Below, in pieces: positions 47,544 to 56,911 of a DNA stretch of 64,000 nt. The position numbers and the translations under genes were made by a program. The stretch's first letter is position 1. Every line of letters starts with the position of its first letter. The stretch is from Paludisphaera soli (lineage in GTDB: Bacteria > Planctomycetota > Planctomycetia > Isosphaerales > Isosphaeraceae). The notes beneath the pieces are model-generated. The model did not search any database. It had not been told where the DNA came from and was given only the letters and a program-made list of their open reading frames with translations. Where the stretch lies: contig NZ_JAALJI010000016.1 in the NCBI RefSeq assembly GCF_011064595.1, positions 62,001 to 126,000 on the forward strand. Direction: 5' to 3'.

Positions 47544-49651
47544 GCATCGTTGCGAACGCGTTGGAGTTCTTCGGCCGCCCGGAGCGACGTCTGCTGGCCG
47601 GGCTGGCCCTGGCCATGGGGCTGGTCCCCGCGACGGCGTCGGCCGCGCCACCGGAGATCGAGCCCGGCTTCCGGTTCCCGACCGTCCCCGAGGAGCACCC
47701 GCACGCCCGGGCGCTGCTGGCGAACGCGCTGAAGTACATCGGGCCCGAGAACCGCATCTTCGACCCCGCGTCCGGCTATCCGTTCGAGGGCTGGAACCAG
47801 GACCCGGCGCGGGGGATCTACCTCCGCTCGTTCACGCAGCTGACGGCGATCGGGCAGGGCATGGAGATCCTGGCGAACGTGGCCGCCGGCGTCTGCGAGG
47901 CGCCCTTCGTGTCGCGTCGCGAGGCGCTGGCCCTGCTGGGCCGGCAGGCTCGGACGCTTCTCGTCGATCAGTCCGACCCTCGCTTGAGCGCCGACGGGCT
48001 GCTCGGCAACTTCTTGGACCTGGCGACGGGCCGGCGGCTCGGCCCGCTGACGACCGACGTGACGTGGGACAAGCTCGCGGCGGCGATCGGCGCCGGCAAG
48101 GCCGAGGCGGCCTGGCGGGGGCTCGAAGCGAAGGGCTGGATCACGCCCCGGAAGGACGGCCGAGAGGCCGCCGTGAATCGCAAGCCGGGCTTCGGCTGGG
48201 AGCATTTCAACGGCCCGCTGGAGGCCTTCGCCGACAACGCCACGAAGCAGAAGATCATGGACGTGCTCGACGAGCGGGTCGTGATGACCGTCTTCGTCGA
48301 CAACGCCAACCTGTCGTCCTCCGTCGCCCGCTGCCTGGGCGCGCTGCTGCGACCCGAGGTCGCTGAAGACCCGGAGGCCGTCGCCATCCGCAAGAGCCTG
48401 GAGACGTTCCTGGAACGCCAGGCCGAGGGCTACGCCCGGCTCTACGACCCGGCCGCCGGCCAGTTCTACTTCGGCCGCGACGTGACCCACGACCGCCTCT
48501 TCGGCTGGAACGACCTGGAGGGGAAGTGGGTGACGGGCCACGTCGACTACCTCGTCAACGAGTTCCGCGGCCCCGCCACGTTCATCGTCCTGCGCTACGG
48601 GATGCCGGCCGACGCGATCGCCAACCTGGGCTTCAAGATGAAGCCCTACCGCGCCGCCGACGGCCGCTCCCGCCACGTCCTCGCCCCGTGGGAAGGCTCC
48701 GCGTTCCAGGGGCTCGGCTTCGAGCTGACGATGACCGAGCTGGAGCGGCCGAGCTGGCGGCGCCTGCTGGAGGACTTCGTCGACGTCGAGGTCGACTACT
48801 CCACGCGCCACGGCCTCCCCGGCTTCCTCTCCGAGTCGTACAGCGGCCGGGGCGAGCAGTACACCGGCTCCATCGGCATCCCCGAGGTGACCGTCGCCCC
48901 CGACCCGAGGATCACCGACGCCCCCTCGCTCTACACCATCGGCCCGGCCTACGCCGTCTCCCCCGCGAGGGTCGAGGCGTTCCTCGCCGCCCAGTGGCCC
49001 CTGATCGAAACCCTCCAGACCGACCACGGCCCCTGGGAGGGCTACCACGCGACCGAGCGCGGGCCGATCCTGTTCCAGACCTCGGCGCACACGTTCTCGC
49101 TGATCCTGGGCCTCCTGGGGACGGCGTCCGACAACATGAAGGCCTACCTCGAATCCAGGGGTCTGCACGAAAACCTGGAGAGGATCTTCCGCCCCGGCGC
49201 GGGCGCCGACCTGCTCGCCGAGCCGGCGGCGGTCTTCGCCTGGGACGCCCCCGCGAACCCGCTCACCTCTCGTCGCGACGACCAAGGCTTCCACGTCGCC
49301 AGCCCGAAGGCCGCCGAGCCGGGCGTCGCCTTCGTCGCCCCGGCCGACTCGGGCGTGGATCTCTCGGGGACCGTCCTCTCCCTCCGCTACCGCCTCAAAT
49401 CCCCGGCCGCCCCCGCGAAGATCGCCCTCAAGCCGGTCAAGACCGAGACCAACTCCGCCGCCGGCCTGATCGCCACCGAGCTGTTCGTCGAGCTGGCCCC
49501 GTCCAGCGACGAGGCCGAACTCCGCATCCAGCTCCCGGCGACGCCCGGCCTGGCGCGAATCAAGGAGGTCGTCCTCTCGCTCGGCCCCGACGCCAAGGGC
49601 CGGCCGCTGGAGTTGTCCATCCTCGGCCTGGCCGCCTCCCCGCCGCGCTGA
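47540..49651 (+). CDS. Secreted glycoside-hydrolase-like protein (possible beta-1,2-glucanase, GH144-like)
   Basis: A 703-residue protein with a signal peptide (LLAGLALAMGLVPATASA). A large helical-toroid-like domain contains YLRSFTQLTAIGQGMEILAN, FVDNANLSSSVARCLGALL, YGMPADAIANLGFKMKPY, APWEGSAFQGLGFEL and YHATERGPILFQTSAHTFSL. A C-terminal beta-sandwich starts near residue 580. The toroid pattern and the tight coupling to a GH94 gene (ATGA overlap) suggest an enzyme on beta-1,2-glucan such as the GH144 endo-glucanases. The family is not certain, and a non-catalytic glucan-binding role cannot be excluded. Confidence 0.65.
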   Translation: MSIVANALEFFGRPERRLLAGLALAMGLVPATASAAPPEIEPGFRFPTVPEEHPHARALLANALKYIGPENRIFDPASGYPFEGWNQDPARGIYLRSFTQLTAIGQGMEILANVAAGVCEAPFVSRREALALLGRQARTLLVDQSDPRLSADGLLGNFLDLATGRRLGPLTTDVTWDKLAAAIGAGKAEAAWRGLEAKGWITPRKDGREAAVNRKPGFGWEHFNGPLEAFADNATKQKIMDVLDERVVMTVFVDNANLSSSVARCLGALLRPEVAEDPEAVAIRKSLETFLERQAEGYARLYDPAAGQFYFGRDVTHDRLFGWNDLEGKWVTGHVDYLVNEFRGPATFIVLRYGMPADAIANLGFKMKPYRAADGRSRHVLAPWEGSAFQGLGFELTMTELERPSWRRLLEDFVDVEVDYSTRHGLPGFLSESYSGRGEQYTGSIGIPEVTVAPDPRITDAPSLYTIGPAYAVSPARVEAFLAAQWPLIETLQTDHGPWEGYHATERGPILFQTSAHTFSLILGLLGTASDNMKAYLESRGLHENLERIFRPGAGADLLAEPAAVFAWDAPANPLTSRRDDQGFHVASPKAAEPGVAFVAPADSGVDLSGTVLSLRYRLKSPAAPAKIALKPVKTETNSAAGLIATELFVELAPSSDEAELRIQLPATPGLARIKEVVLSLGPDAKGRPLELSILGLAASPPR

Positions 49652-49768
49652 TCGCGGGCCGTCGAGACGTTCGAAGTGGGTCGCACGCGGCGAACCCTCA
49701 TACGGCGTCGGTCGTGCGGTTCGATCTTCTCCTCACGCCGATTTCGGATGTCCATATGGAGTCTGGTC

Positions 49769-50173
49769 ATGATCGGCCGCGAACTCGCGCTTTATCGGAT
49801 GGTCTCGGCCGAGGAGCTGAAGAACCTCGTCAGTGAACTGGGCGGCCGTTGGCACGTCGGAGAAGGCGGGTGCTGCCAGGGAGTCCTCGATGACGCCGGC
49901 GCGCTTGTGTGGCCTTATCCCCCCTATCCGATCGACCGATTCCCTTGCGAGCCGGAGCACCTGGCGATCATCGCGGATCACGCGACGAGCGAGCTCGTGA
50001 GCGTCCTGGAGATCGGCGTCAGCCATAACGAGGGCTCCCAGGAGCTGGCCTCGCGGGTGATCGAGATCATGCTCGGGCGGTGGGGCGGGATCGAGATCGA
50101 TGAGGAATGGTTTTGCACGCCCGAGGACGCGGACTGGTTGGCGAGGTGGGACGAGGCCCGCCTCGGGCTCTGA
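49769..50173 (+). CDS. Hypothetical protein
   Basis: A 134-residue acidic cytoplasmic protein of unknown family. Notable segments are VSAEELKNLVSELGGRWHVG, LVWPYPPYPIDRFPCEPEHL, SVLEIGVSHNEGSQELASRV and GGIEIDEEWFCTPEDADWLA. No signal peptide or membrane segment is seen. I chose the ATG at 49769, which has GGAG seven bases upstream; the open frame extends further back without a ribosome binding site. It is followed by the MITE-like element. Confidence 0.6.
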   Translation: MIGRELALYRMVSAEELKNLVSELGGRWHVGEGGCCQGVLDDAGALVWPYPPYPIDRFPCEPEHLAIIADHATSELVSVLEIGVSHNEGSQELASRVIEIMLGRWGGIEIDEEWFCTPEDADWLARWDEARLGL

Positions 50174-50299
50174 AAATCCTCGATCCTCGCCCTGCCTGCC
50201 TCGCGGCCCTGAGCCTCGCGGGCGGAACTCGGGGAGGGGGGGAGGGGCGACCCGTCCCGCGGACCCTGGTCCTGCTGCCGCGTCAGGACCCGACCTGCA
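50174..50299. other. Intergenic stretch left of the MITE-like element
   Basis: No gene is supported here. It ends with CGACCTGCA (50291-50299), the left copy of the 9-bp direct repeat that flanks the element. The GC-rich run near 50222-50250 has no clear hairpin of terminator type. The right-hand remainder up to the carbonic anhydrase start (50539-50669) also holds no gene. Confidence 0.5.
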
Positions 50300-50529
50300 G
50301 GGTGTAGCTCTCGATCCCGGAGTTTCGGAGAGGGGGCCGCCGTACGCTCGTGGTCCGGGCGGCCCGCCCGGACGTGGGAGCCTCGACGCCCGGGCGGGCC
50401 GCCCGGGCCACGGAGGGTCGCACGGGTCCGGATCACGGCGGGGCGGCCGGGCCGGCCGCCCCACGGGAGGCCCCGGAAGTCCCGTGCGAGCGGAGGGCCG
50501 ACGAAACCCCGGGATCGAGAGCTATACCC
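50300..50529. mobile_element. MITE-like element with terminal inverted repeats and 9-bp target duplication
   Basis: A 230-bp non-coding segment bounded by inverted repeats of about 28 bp. The left end begins GGGTGTAGCTCTCGATCC (50300-50327). The right end (50502-50529) is its reverse complement with two mismatches. Directly outside lie identical 9-mers, CGACCTGCA at 50291-50299 and at 50530-50538, as a transposase-made target duplication would leave. The interior is extremely GC-rich, with several strong palindromes (GTCCGGGCGG / CCGCCCGGAC near 50353, CCCGGGCGG / CCGCCCGGG near 50390). No transposase frame fits inside, so mobilisation in trans by a full-length insertion sequence elsewhere is inferred. 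Confidence 0.65.
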
Positions 50530-50669
50530 CGACCTGCATGGGGTCGACCCCCAGCCGTGCGGACTTTAGGATGATGAATGATTCTTCATGGTCAATCGGG
50601 AAGGGCAGCCCCTCCGGTTGGTCACCAACGTCGTCACGCGCCGGGGGGCCTCCCTCGCGAGGTCGGCTC

Positions 50670-51626
50670 ATGAACACGATCGACTACATCTACCGCTTCG
50701 ACCCCGAAAAGCCCTCGGCCAAGCCTCCGCCGCGCGACGAGGAGGCGGCGCGTCGGGTCCTGGAGGACGGCAACCGGCTGTTCTCGCAGTGGATGGAGAG
50801 CTGTCGGACGCGCACCCCGTCGCGGGGCGAGCCGCGCTACATCGTCTCGTGCAACGGCCTGGAAGTCGGCATGCCGCGGACCTACGGCGAGATGCCCCGG
50901 CAGTCGCCGTTCGCGGTGGTGGTGGGCTGCTCCGACGCCCGCGTGCCGACGGAGATGCTCTTCGGCCAGGGCTTCAACGATCTGTTCGTGATCCGGGTGG
51001 CCGGCAACGTGATGGGCGACGTCTGCCAGGCGAGCGTCGATTTCGCGCTGGCGAACCTGAGCGAGAGCGTGCGGGTGGTGGTGGTCCTCGGCCACAGCGG
51101 CTGCGGCGCGGTGACGGCGGCGGTGGACGCCTATCTCCGGCCGCTGAAGTTCTGGTCGAAGACGGTCACGCCGATGCTGCGGTCGCTCACCCAGAGCCTC
51201 TTCGTCGCCGTCCGCGAGGCCGCGAACGGCCTCAAGGAGGTCTGGGGCCACGACGCGGCCGACGCGCCGGGGTATCGGGAGGCCCTGATCGAATCGGCCG
51301 TCTGCATCAACGCGGCCCAGGCCGCCTTCGGCCTCCGCCAGGAGGTGGAGGGGACCGGCAAGTGGGAGGTGGAGGTCCTCTACGGCGTGCACAACATCCG
51401 CAACCATCAGGTCTGCATGCCCGTCGACCCCTCCGCCCCGCGTTGCGACGAGAACGTTCGACTCGCCTCCGCCCCGTCGAACCCCAAGGAGTTCCACGCC
51501 CTCGCCGTCCAGATGGCGCGCATCCTCAAACGCGACGATCCCTGCCTCGCCCCCAAAACGATCGCCCCCCCCGTCGAGGTCGCCCCCGTCCCGGGCGAGG
51601 CCGTTTCCGGAACGCGTGTCCAGTAA
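50670..51626 (+). CDS. Beta-class carbonic anhydrase
   Basis: A 318-residue enzyme that interconverts CO2 and bicarbonate. The zinc site is complete: Cys and Asp-Arg in VVGCSDARVPTEMLF, and His and Cys in VVVLGHSGCGAVTAAVDA. VIRVAGNVMGD and VLYGVHNIRN are also typical. The protein is about 100 residues longer than most beta enzymes, with an extended N-terminus before the catalytic core and a Pro-rich C-terminal tail. No signal peptide is evident, so it is probably cytoplasmic. The ATG at 50670 begins a hydrophilic leader; the frame upstream is unconvincing. Confidence 0.9.
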   Translation: MNTIDYIYRFDPEKPSAKPPPRDEEAARRVLEDGNRLFSQWMESCRTRTPSRGEPRYIVSCNGLEVGMPRTYGEMPRQSPFAVVVGCSDARVPTEMLFGQGFNDLFVIRVAGNVMGDVCQASVDFALANLSESVRVVVVLGHSGCGAVTAAVDAYLRPLKFWSKTVTPMLRSLTQSLFVAVREAANGLKEVWGHDAADAPGYREALIESAVCINAAQAAFGLRQEVEGTGKWEVEVLYGVHNIRNHQVCMPVDPSAPRCDENVRLASAPSNPKEFHALAVQMARILKRDDPCLAPKTIAPPVEVAPVPGEAVSGTRVQ

Positions 51627-51794
51627 TACGCCGCGCCTCGTGGCCATGGCCGGGCTCTCGACCCGAACGCCGGGATCGGCCGCGTCGATGACCCGGATCT
51701 GCCAGGCGCCGTCGGCGAGGGGTGCGAGCCTGGCGCGGCTCATCGGCTGCGGTGGGCTCTGCACGCAGGGCATGGCCTCGCGCGACGGGCCGTT

Positions 51795-53495
51795 TCAGGG
51801 CACGTTGCGGTCGAGCTTCAGCAGGAGCCGCTCGACGCGATGGACGACCTCGACGTCCTTGTCGCGGAGGGCCTCCTCCAGCGCGGGGACGGCGGCGGGG
51901 CCGAGGGTGAAGAGTCGCGCCTCCGCCTCTTCGCGCGACTTCCAGGCGGGGTCGCCGAGCTGCTTGACGAGCACCTTGGCGCGGTCCTGGAGTCGCGGGT
52001 CGACGCCGTGGATCACGATCAGCGGGACGCGCGTGAGCTTCTTCGGGGTCGGGAAGACGTCGAGGGGCACGGCCTCGTCGATCGCCTCGCGGGAGATCCG
52101 GGCCAGGACGATCAGCTCGCCGGGCTCGAACAGGTCCTTGGCGTAGCGTTCCAGCAGCATGGCGACGAGGTCCTTGCGGAGACCCTGGCCCTCCAGCCGG
52201 CGGGCCAGGGCGTCGCGGGTAAACTCGCGGTACGAGGGGTCGGGCCCCTTGAGGGGCTGCGACATGCCGAGCTTGACGGGGGGCCCCTCGACGGGGCCGC
52301 CGGTCTTCTCGGCCGCCTCGGCGAGGCGGGCGGCGGTGGTGACGAACAGCCGGCCCTCCTCGGTGACGCGGTAACTGAGGCCGACGCCCCCCAGCAGGTC
52401 GGCCAGGGCGTCGCGCGCGGGGACGTCGGCCGCTTTCAACTCCGTCGGCTCGTCGACCTTGATCTTCTCCTTGGCGAGCGTCTCGTCGTCGAACTGCAAC
52501 CGGAGCCGGGCCTGCTGGGCGACCATCCCCAGCAGCTCGCGACGGGGGGCCGACGCGACGGCCAGGCTGATCGGCCGGTTGAGGAACTGGTCGACGCGGG
52601 CGCGGATCTCGGCGTCTCCCTCGGCGGGCAGGGGGGCGGGGGCGTCGTCCTTGGGCTTCTTCGGCTCGGCCTTGTCGGCGTCCTTGAACAGCTCCTCGGC
52701 CTGCTTCGCGGGGTCGGGCTTCTCAGCGGCCTCGCCCTTCTTCTCGGCGGCCTTCCCCTCGGCCTCGGCCTTACCGCCGTCGGCGTCGACGGCGGCCGCG
52801 CTGGGGAGTTCGTCGAGCCAGCCGACGCGGAATCCGTCCTGGGACGGCGCGATCACGGCCACGTCGACGAGGCGGCGGTTGGTCATGTTTTGCAGCGTGT
52901 ATTCATCGGGCCCGCCCTTGACTCGCACGGGGATCGGCAGGGTCAGCTCGGCGTCGTAGGCGAGGAACCGCTCGAAGCGCGACTCGTTCCGGAGGTAGAG
53001 CGCCGACGGGGTCGTCCGAAGCGCGGCCAGGACGCCGCCGTCGTCGGGGAGGTAGCTGGGGGGGATGCCGGCGGGGGGCTCGGCGGTCAGCTCGGAGCCG
53101 AACCAGCGGATCCGCCCGGTGTGCTCCTTGCCGGCCGGCCAGTGGGCGAGGAAGCTCCCCTTCTTGATCTTCAGGTCTACGTCCAGGTCCCGGCAGGGGT
53201 CGCCGAAGAACTGGACGAAGCCGACCGGCGCGATGGGGAAGCGTCCCTCCAGATCCTTGTCGTCGAGCTTCGGCCGGCTCGTCCCCACGACGCCGGGCAG
53301 GGCGTTGCGGTAGAACTTGGAGGCGTTGAGCGTGGTCTGCGACGGGTTGCCGACCCAGATCGAGACGTCGACCACCTCGACCGGCGATTGCGCCTCGGTG
53401 TCGTCTCGCGGCTTCGGAGCGGGCTCCTCGGCGGCGGCGGGGGAGACGATCGAGAGCGTGAGGAGCGCGACGGTCAGGCGCAAACGCATCATCAT
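51795..53495 (-). CDS. Secreted STN-like hypothetical protein, planctomycete type
   Basis: A 566-residue protein with a cleavable signal (LTVALLTLSIVSPAAAEEPA). The N-terminal half appears beta-rich. A charged linker (GKAEAEGKAAEKKGEAAEKP) follows. Then comes an STN-like domain at about 325-400 (LGMVAQQARLRLQFDDETL, ARDALADLLGGVGLSYRV, RLFVTTAARLAE). The C-terminal 70 residues (WKSREEAEARLFTLGPAAVP) look like a single HEAT-type unit. It follows the NPCBM gene with a 4-base overlap and ends the operon. No catalytic motif. The 168 bases after it hold no supported gene. Confidence 0.7.
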   Translation of the reverse strand: MMMRLRLTVALLTLSIVSPAAAEEPAPKPRDDTEAQSPVEVVDVSIWVGNPSQTTLNASKFYRNALPGVVGTSRPKLDDKDLEGRFPIAPVGFVQFFGDPCRDLDVDLKIKKGSFLAHWPAGKEHTGRIRWFGSELTAEPPAGIPPSYLPDDGGVLAALRTTPSALYLRNESRFERFLAYDAELTLPIPVRVKGGPDEYTLQNMTNRRLVDVAVIAPSQDGFRVGWLDELPSAAAVDADGGKAEAEGKAAEKKGEAAEKPDPAKQAEELFKDADKAEPKKPKDDAPAPLPAEGDAEIRARVDQFLNRPISLAVASAPRRELLGMVAQQARLRLQFDDETLAKEKIKVDEPTELKAADVPARDALADLLGGVGLSYRVTEEGRLFVTTAARLAEAAEKTGGPVEGPPVKLGMSQPLKGPDPSYREFTRDALARRLEGQGLRKDLVAMLLERYAKDLFEPGELIVLARISREAIDEAVPLDVFPTPKKLTRVPLIVIHGVDPRLQDRAKVLVKQLGDPAWKSREEAEARLFTLGPAAVPALEEALRDKDVEVVHRVERLLLKLDRNVP

Positions 53496-56263
53496 CGGTC
53501 GGCCCTCGGATCGGTGGCGGCCGTGCTGGGCCCGGCGGCGCGGAAGAGTCGGGCGTCGGCCCAGATCACGCGGTCGCCCGCGTCCTGGCCGGCGCCGAAG
53601 TCGACGACGAGCTTGAGCTGCGAGGCCCCCGCGACGCGGAGCTTCAGCGGGACCGGCGGGGCGTCGGCCCGCAGGTCGGGCTCGGCGTAGAGTTCCTGGT
53701 CGTCGGCGAGCACCCGGCAGGCGACCCGGCCCTTGCCCCGGGCCTCGTCGTCGAAGCCGAGCAGGGCCTCGAAGGTGTCGTACCGGCCTTCGAGGTCGTA
53801 GGTCAAAATGCAGCGCGAGTGAACGGCCACCCCGCGCTCGTGGATCCGCCCGTTCATCTTGAGCTTGCCGCCGGTCAGGCCGACGTCGCGACGCCAGGGG
53901 GATTTGCGGCCGAAGAACGGCGTCTCCTCGACCCGGCTGGGATTCAGGTCGGACAGGTACGTCATCTTGCCGCCCCGGAACCGGACCTCCTGGACGTCGG
54001 CCGCCGGGAGCTTCAGCTCCTCGCCCCAGGGGGCCTCGACCTTCCAGACGGCCGGGTCGATCGACTTCCAGCGCCCGGAGACGGCCACGCCGCCGGGGAG
54101 GAGGAACGTCGATCGCAGGTCGTCGACCGCCGGGGAGGGCCGCGAGGCCAGGACGAAGCCCTCCACCTGTTTGACCGCCAGAGACCGCGACTTGCCCTGG
54201 TAGAGGAAGCGGAGGCGGCCGTCCTCGACCGCCTCCAGCACGCCCGCGACCGGGACGACCTCGCCGGCCTTCGACTGGGCCAAAAGCAGGTCCTCCGAGC
54301 CCCTCGCCTTGAGGCGGCGGGCGAACGATTCGGGGGTCTCCTTGCGGTCGGCCGGGCTCAGCTGCACGCCGGCGATCCGCGAGAGCGGGATCTTCAGTTC
54401 GTCCTTCCAGGGCGTCGTCAGCCGGAGCGCGTCGGCGGACACGCCGCCGAACTTGCCGAACAGCTTCTCGTCGCCTTCCAGGTGGACCCAGGCGTCGGGC
54501 GATTCGACGACCTCGGCCTTCTCGTCGACGGCGAGCTTGGGGTCGGAGTGGCCGTCGGCCTGGAAGTTCGCCGAGGCGGCCTGGCCGTCCTCGTAATTCA
54601 CGTTGATCGAGAAGCTCTTCTGGAAGCAGTCGCCGGGGGGCGGTTCGAGGAAGAGGTCGGCCGTGGGGTCGGTCCCGGTGCGGCGGAGGATCAAGGGCCA
54701 GCCCGCGCCTCCGGACGCTTCGAGCTGCCAGCTCGTCGCCCCCTTGTCGGTCTGGCAGTTGACCATGACGTTCTGGATCTTGGCCGCGCGGAGGCCGGAC
54801 AGGCCGATCTGGATGTCGCGGACGCCGTTCTTCTTGGCCTCGACCTTGACGGGAGGCTTGACGATCGTGGTCCCGGGCGGGGGGGCCGCCACGTCGTCGC
54901 CGGGCTCGGGCTTCTTCCCCGCCTCGGGCTTCTTGGCGGCCTCGGCGGCGGCTTCTTCGGGGGAGGGCGCCCCCTGGGTGAAGTCCAGGTTGGGCTGGCC
55001 GAGGAACCGCGCGGCGAAGGTCGGCTGGCGATCGAAGCGGATTCCCGCAACCTCGTCCATCGGGATCCGGGCCTTCGGCTCGGGGGGGGCGGCGGGCGCG
55101 AAGACGTCGGCCGGCAGCCCGCCCTCGGCGGTCGTCGATGTGGTCGCTGCGGCGGGAGACGTCGCGGGCTGGGCGGGGGTCGCGACGCGGGTTTCCGTGA
55201 CCGTGACGGCACCGACGACCGGGGCGGGGGCGTTGATGACCACCGCCCCCTGCGCCTGCACGACGACGCCTGCGGGCATCGCTTGAGCCCGCGCCCGAGC
55301 CCGGGCGGCGAGCATCTGCGCCCGGGCCTCCGCCGGCATCGCGGCGGCGGTGGGGGTCGCGGACGCGGCCCCGGGCGTCGCGGCGGATGCGGACCCGACG
55401 ACGAGCTTGCCGTCCTCGATGGCGGAGGGCTCGCCGTAGACGACCTCGTCGAAGACGGTGCGGACGGCAGTCCCCAGGCCGGTGATCCGATCGGCGCGGA
55501 CGGAGAGGTTCTTGAAGACGACGCCGATCGGCCCGGCGCCGTTGCGGTTGGTCGCGAACAGCTTCACGGCCATCACGTCCTGCGGCTGGACGGTGAGCTG
55601 GCCGAGATAGCGGGGCTCGGCCGACTTGGCGTCGACCACCCGGAAGCGAAGGGTCTGGCCCTCGCGGGTCAGCTCCAGCCGGAACGCCTCGCCCTCGGCG
55701 GGGAAGGTCCGGCGCGGGGGGGCGGCGGGCTTGCCGCCGGGCTGGCCCATGACCATGCCGCCGCCCATCACCACCATGCCCATGCCGTTCTGGATGATCA
55801 CGCGATTGCGCATCATCATCATCGCCTGCTGATTCGGGTCCATCCCGCCGGCGGCGGCCTTCTCGATTGTGCGATAGACCGACGCCCCGCCGGGCTCGAC
55901 GACGCGAAGGAACGTCGCGTCGGGCTGGTCGATCGAGCTGAAGGCGATCGCCAGCCCCACGGCGACGCCGTCCTCGGTCCCGGCCTTGGGGAGGGACCTG
56001 GCGACGAACTCGGCGGCGATGGTGAAGTCGCCGCCGAATCGGAGGGCCTGGGGGGTCTTCCAGCCGGTCTCGGCGGCCCCCGGGTCGACGACGACGCGGA
56101 GGCCGTCGCCTTCCCGCTTGAGGGCCTTCTTGTCGCCGTACCCCTCCGCGTCGAGCGCGGCCTGGTCGAGCTTCCGGGCGTCGAGCGCGCGGGCGTATTC
56201 GACGGAACCGGGAGCGGCGGCCGTCGTCGCGAGGGCGAGCGCGAGCAGTGGGGTCGCAAGCAT
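53492..56263 (-). CDS. Secreted NPCBM-domain protein
   Basis: A 923-residue exported protein with a signal peptide (LATPLLALALATTAAAPGSV). The N-terminal 250 residues look like a concanavalin-type fold with a Met-rich insert (QQAMMMMRNRVIIQNGMG). The middle has repeated short units of the type LRLTTPWKDELKIPLSRIAG and LRFLYQGKSRSLAVKQVEGF. The last 150 residues are an NPCBM/NEW2 carbohydrate-binding module (GGKLKMNGRIHERGVAVHSR, DTFEALLGFDDEARGKGRVA). It overlaps the following STN-like gene by 4 bases. A role in cell-surface glycan binding is inferred from NPCBM; the rest is not recognised. Confidence 0.8.
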   Translation of the reverse strand: MLATPLLALALATTAAAPGSVEYARALDARKLDQAALDAEGYGDKKALKREGDGLRVVVDPGAAETGWKTPQALRFGGDFTIAAEFVARSLPKAGTEDGVAVGLAIAFSSIDQPDATFLRVVEPGGASVYRTIEKAAAGGMDPNQQAMMMMRNRVIIQNGMGMVVMGGGMVMGQPGGKPAAPPRRTFPAEGEAFRLELTREGQTLRFRVVDAKSAEPRYLGQLTVQPQDVMAVKLFATNRNGAGPIGVVFKNLSVRADRITGLGTAVRTVFDEVVYGEPSAIEDGKLVVGSASAATPGAASATPTAAAMPAEARAQMLAARARARAQAMPAGVVVQAQGAVVINAPAPVVGAVTVTETRVATPAQPATSPAAATTSTTAEGGLPADVFAPAAPPEPKARIPMDEVAGIRFDRQPTFAARFLGQPNLDFTQGAPSPEEAAAEAAKKPEAGKKPEPGDDVAAPPPGTTIVKPPVKVEAKKNGVRDIQIGLSGLRAAKIQNVMVNCQTDKGATSWQLEASGGAGWPLILRRTGTDPTADLFLEPPPGDCFQKSFSINVNYEDGQAASANFQADGHSDPKLAVDEKAEVVESPDAWVHLEGDEKLFGKFGGVSADALRLTTPWKDELKIPLSRIAGVQLSPADRKETPESFARRLKARGSEDLLLAQSKAGEVVPVAGVLEAVEDGRLRFLYQGKSRSLAVKQVEGFVLASRPSPAVDDLRSTFLLPGGVAVSGRWKSIDPAVWKVEAPWGEELKLPAADVQEVRFRGGKMTYLSDLNPSRVEETPFFGRKSPWRRDVGLTGGKLKMNGRIHERGVAVHSRCILTYDLEGRYDTFEALLGFDDEARGKGRVACRVLADDQELYAEPDLRADAPPVPLKLRVAGASQLKLVVDFGAGQDAGDRVIWADARLFRAAGPSTAATDPRADR

Positions 56264-56315
56264 GACTGCGGACCTCGAAGTAGGCGTCGGGATGCGGCGG
56301 CCTGGTGGACCGGGG

Positions 56316-56858
56316 TCAGGGAGTCTTGGGTGCCTCGGCCGGGGCTTCGGCCGAAGGCTCGGTCGAGGCGGCCGACTGCTCCTCGGCCAGGCGGCGGTAG
56401 TACCGCTCCAGGACCGTGCGATACTCGGGGGGGAAGCCCTCGGACATGGACTGGAGGATGCGGTCGCGCTCGCGAGGGGTGAGCTTGGCCCACTCCTTGT
56501 CGCTCGCGCCGGCGTCGACGAGGTCGCCGATGCCGCCGGTCCCGCCGTGGGGGTTCGAATCGGCCGCGGGCCGGGTTGGGCGGTTCGAGGCGATGCCGTT
56601 GCGGCAGCCCTGGCACTGCTTCTCCAGCTCGGCGATCAGCTCGTCGAGGCCCCGGAGGACGGCCTTCTGGCCCTTCTGGGTCGGGTCGCCGGTGACCGTC
56701 TTGGCCAGCGAGTCGACGACGACGTCCATCCGGCCGACGATCGCCGTCATCGTGGGGGGTGCCTTCTTCTCCGGGATCGGAGCGGCGGCGACGGACGCCG
56801 AGGCGGCCGCGCCGAGGGTCGTCAGCGCGGCTCCGAGGATGCGTAGGCTCGTCTTCAT
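56316..56858 (-). CDS. Small exported hypothetical protein
   Basis: A 180-residue protein with a signal peptide (SLRILGAALTTLGAAASASV) and a helical mature part. It contains two Cys in EKQCQGCRNGIAS, which lacks a following His and is therefore not a heme site, and RERDRILQSMSEGFPPEYRT near the C-terminus. The end EGFPPEYRTVLERYYRRLAE is common to planctomycete proteins encoded with DUF4175-like genes. The ATG at 56858 has GAAGGGA eight bases upstream. It sits between the coiled-coil and the NPCBM genes in the same operon. Confidence 0.65.
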   Translation of the reverse strand: MKTSLRILGAALTTLGAAASASVAAAPIPEKKAPPTMTAIVGRMDVVVDSLAKTVTGDPTQKGQKAVLRGLDELIAELEKQCQGCRNGIASNRPTRPAADSNPHGGTGGIGDLVDAGASDKEWAKLTPRERDRILQSMSEGFPPEYRTVLERYYRRLAEEQSAASTEPSAEAPAEAPKTP

Positions 56859-56911
56859 GGCGTCATCCCTTCGGGTCGGTTTCGGGTCGGGTCGGTACGG
56901 TCCACGTCGGG

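Noticed and set aside
51627-51773. A protein-like fragment on the minus strand (starting MSRARLAPLADGAW) in the gap after the carbonic anhydrase
   Set aside because: About 50 residues look plausible, but the frame then continues as antisense of the carbonic anhydrase. It may be a remnant; there is not enough evidence to list it.
56316-56858. CQGC in the small secreted protein as a cytochrome c heme site
   Set aside because: The motif is CQGCR, with no histidine after the second cysteine, so it cannot be a CxxCH site.
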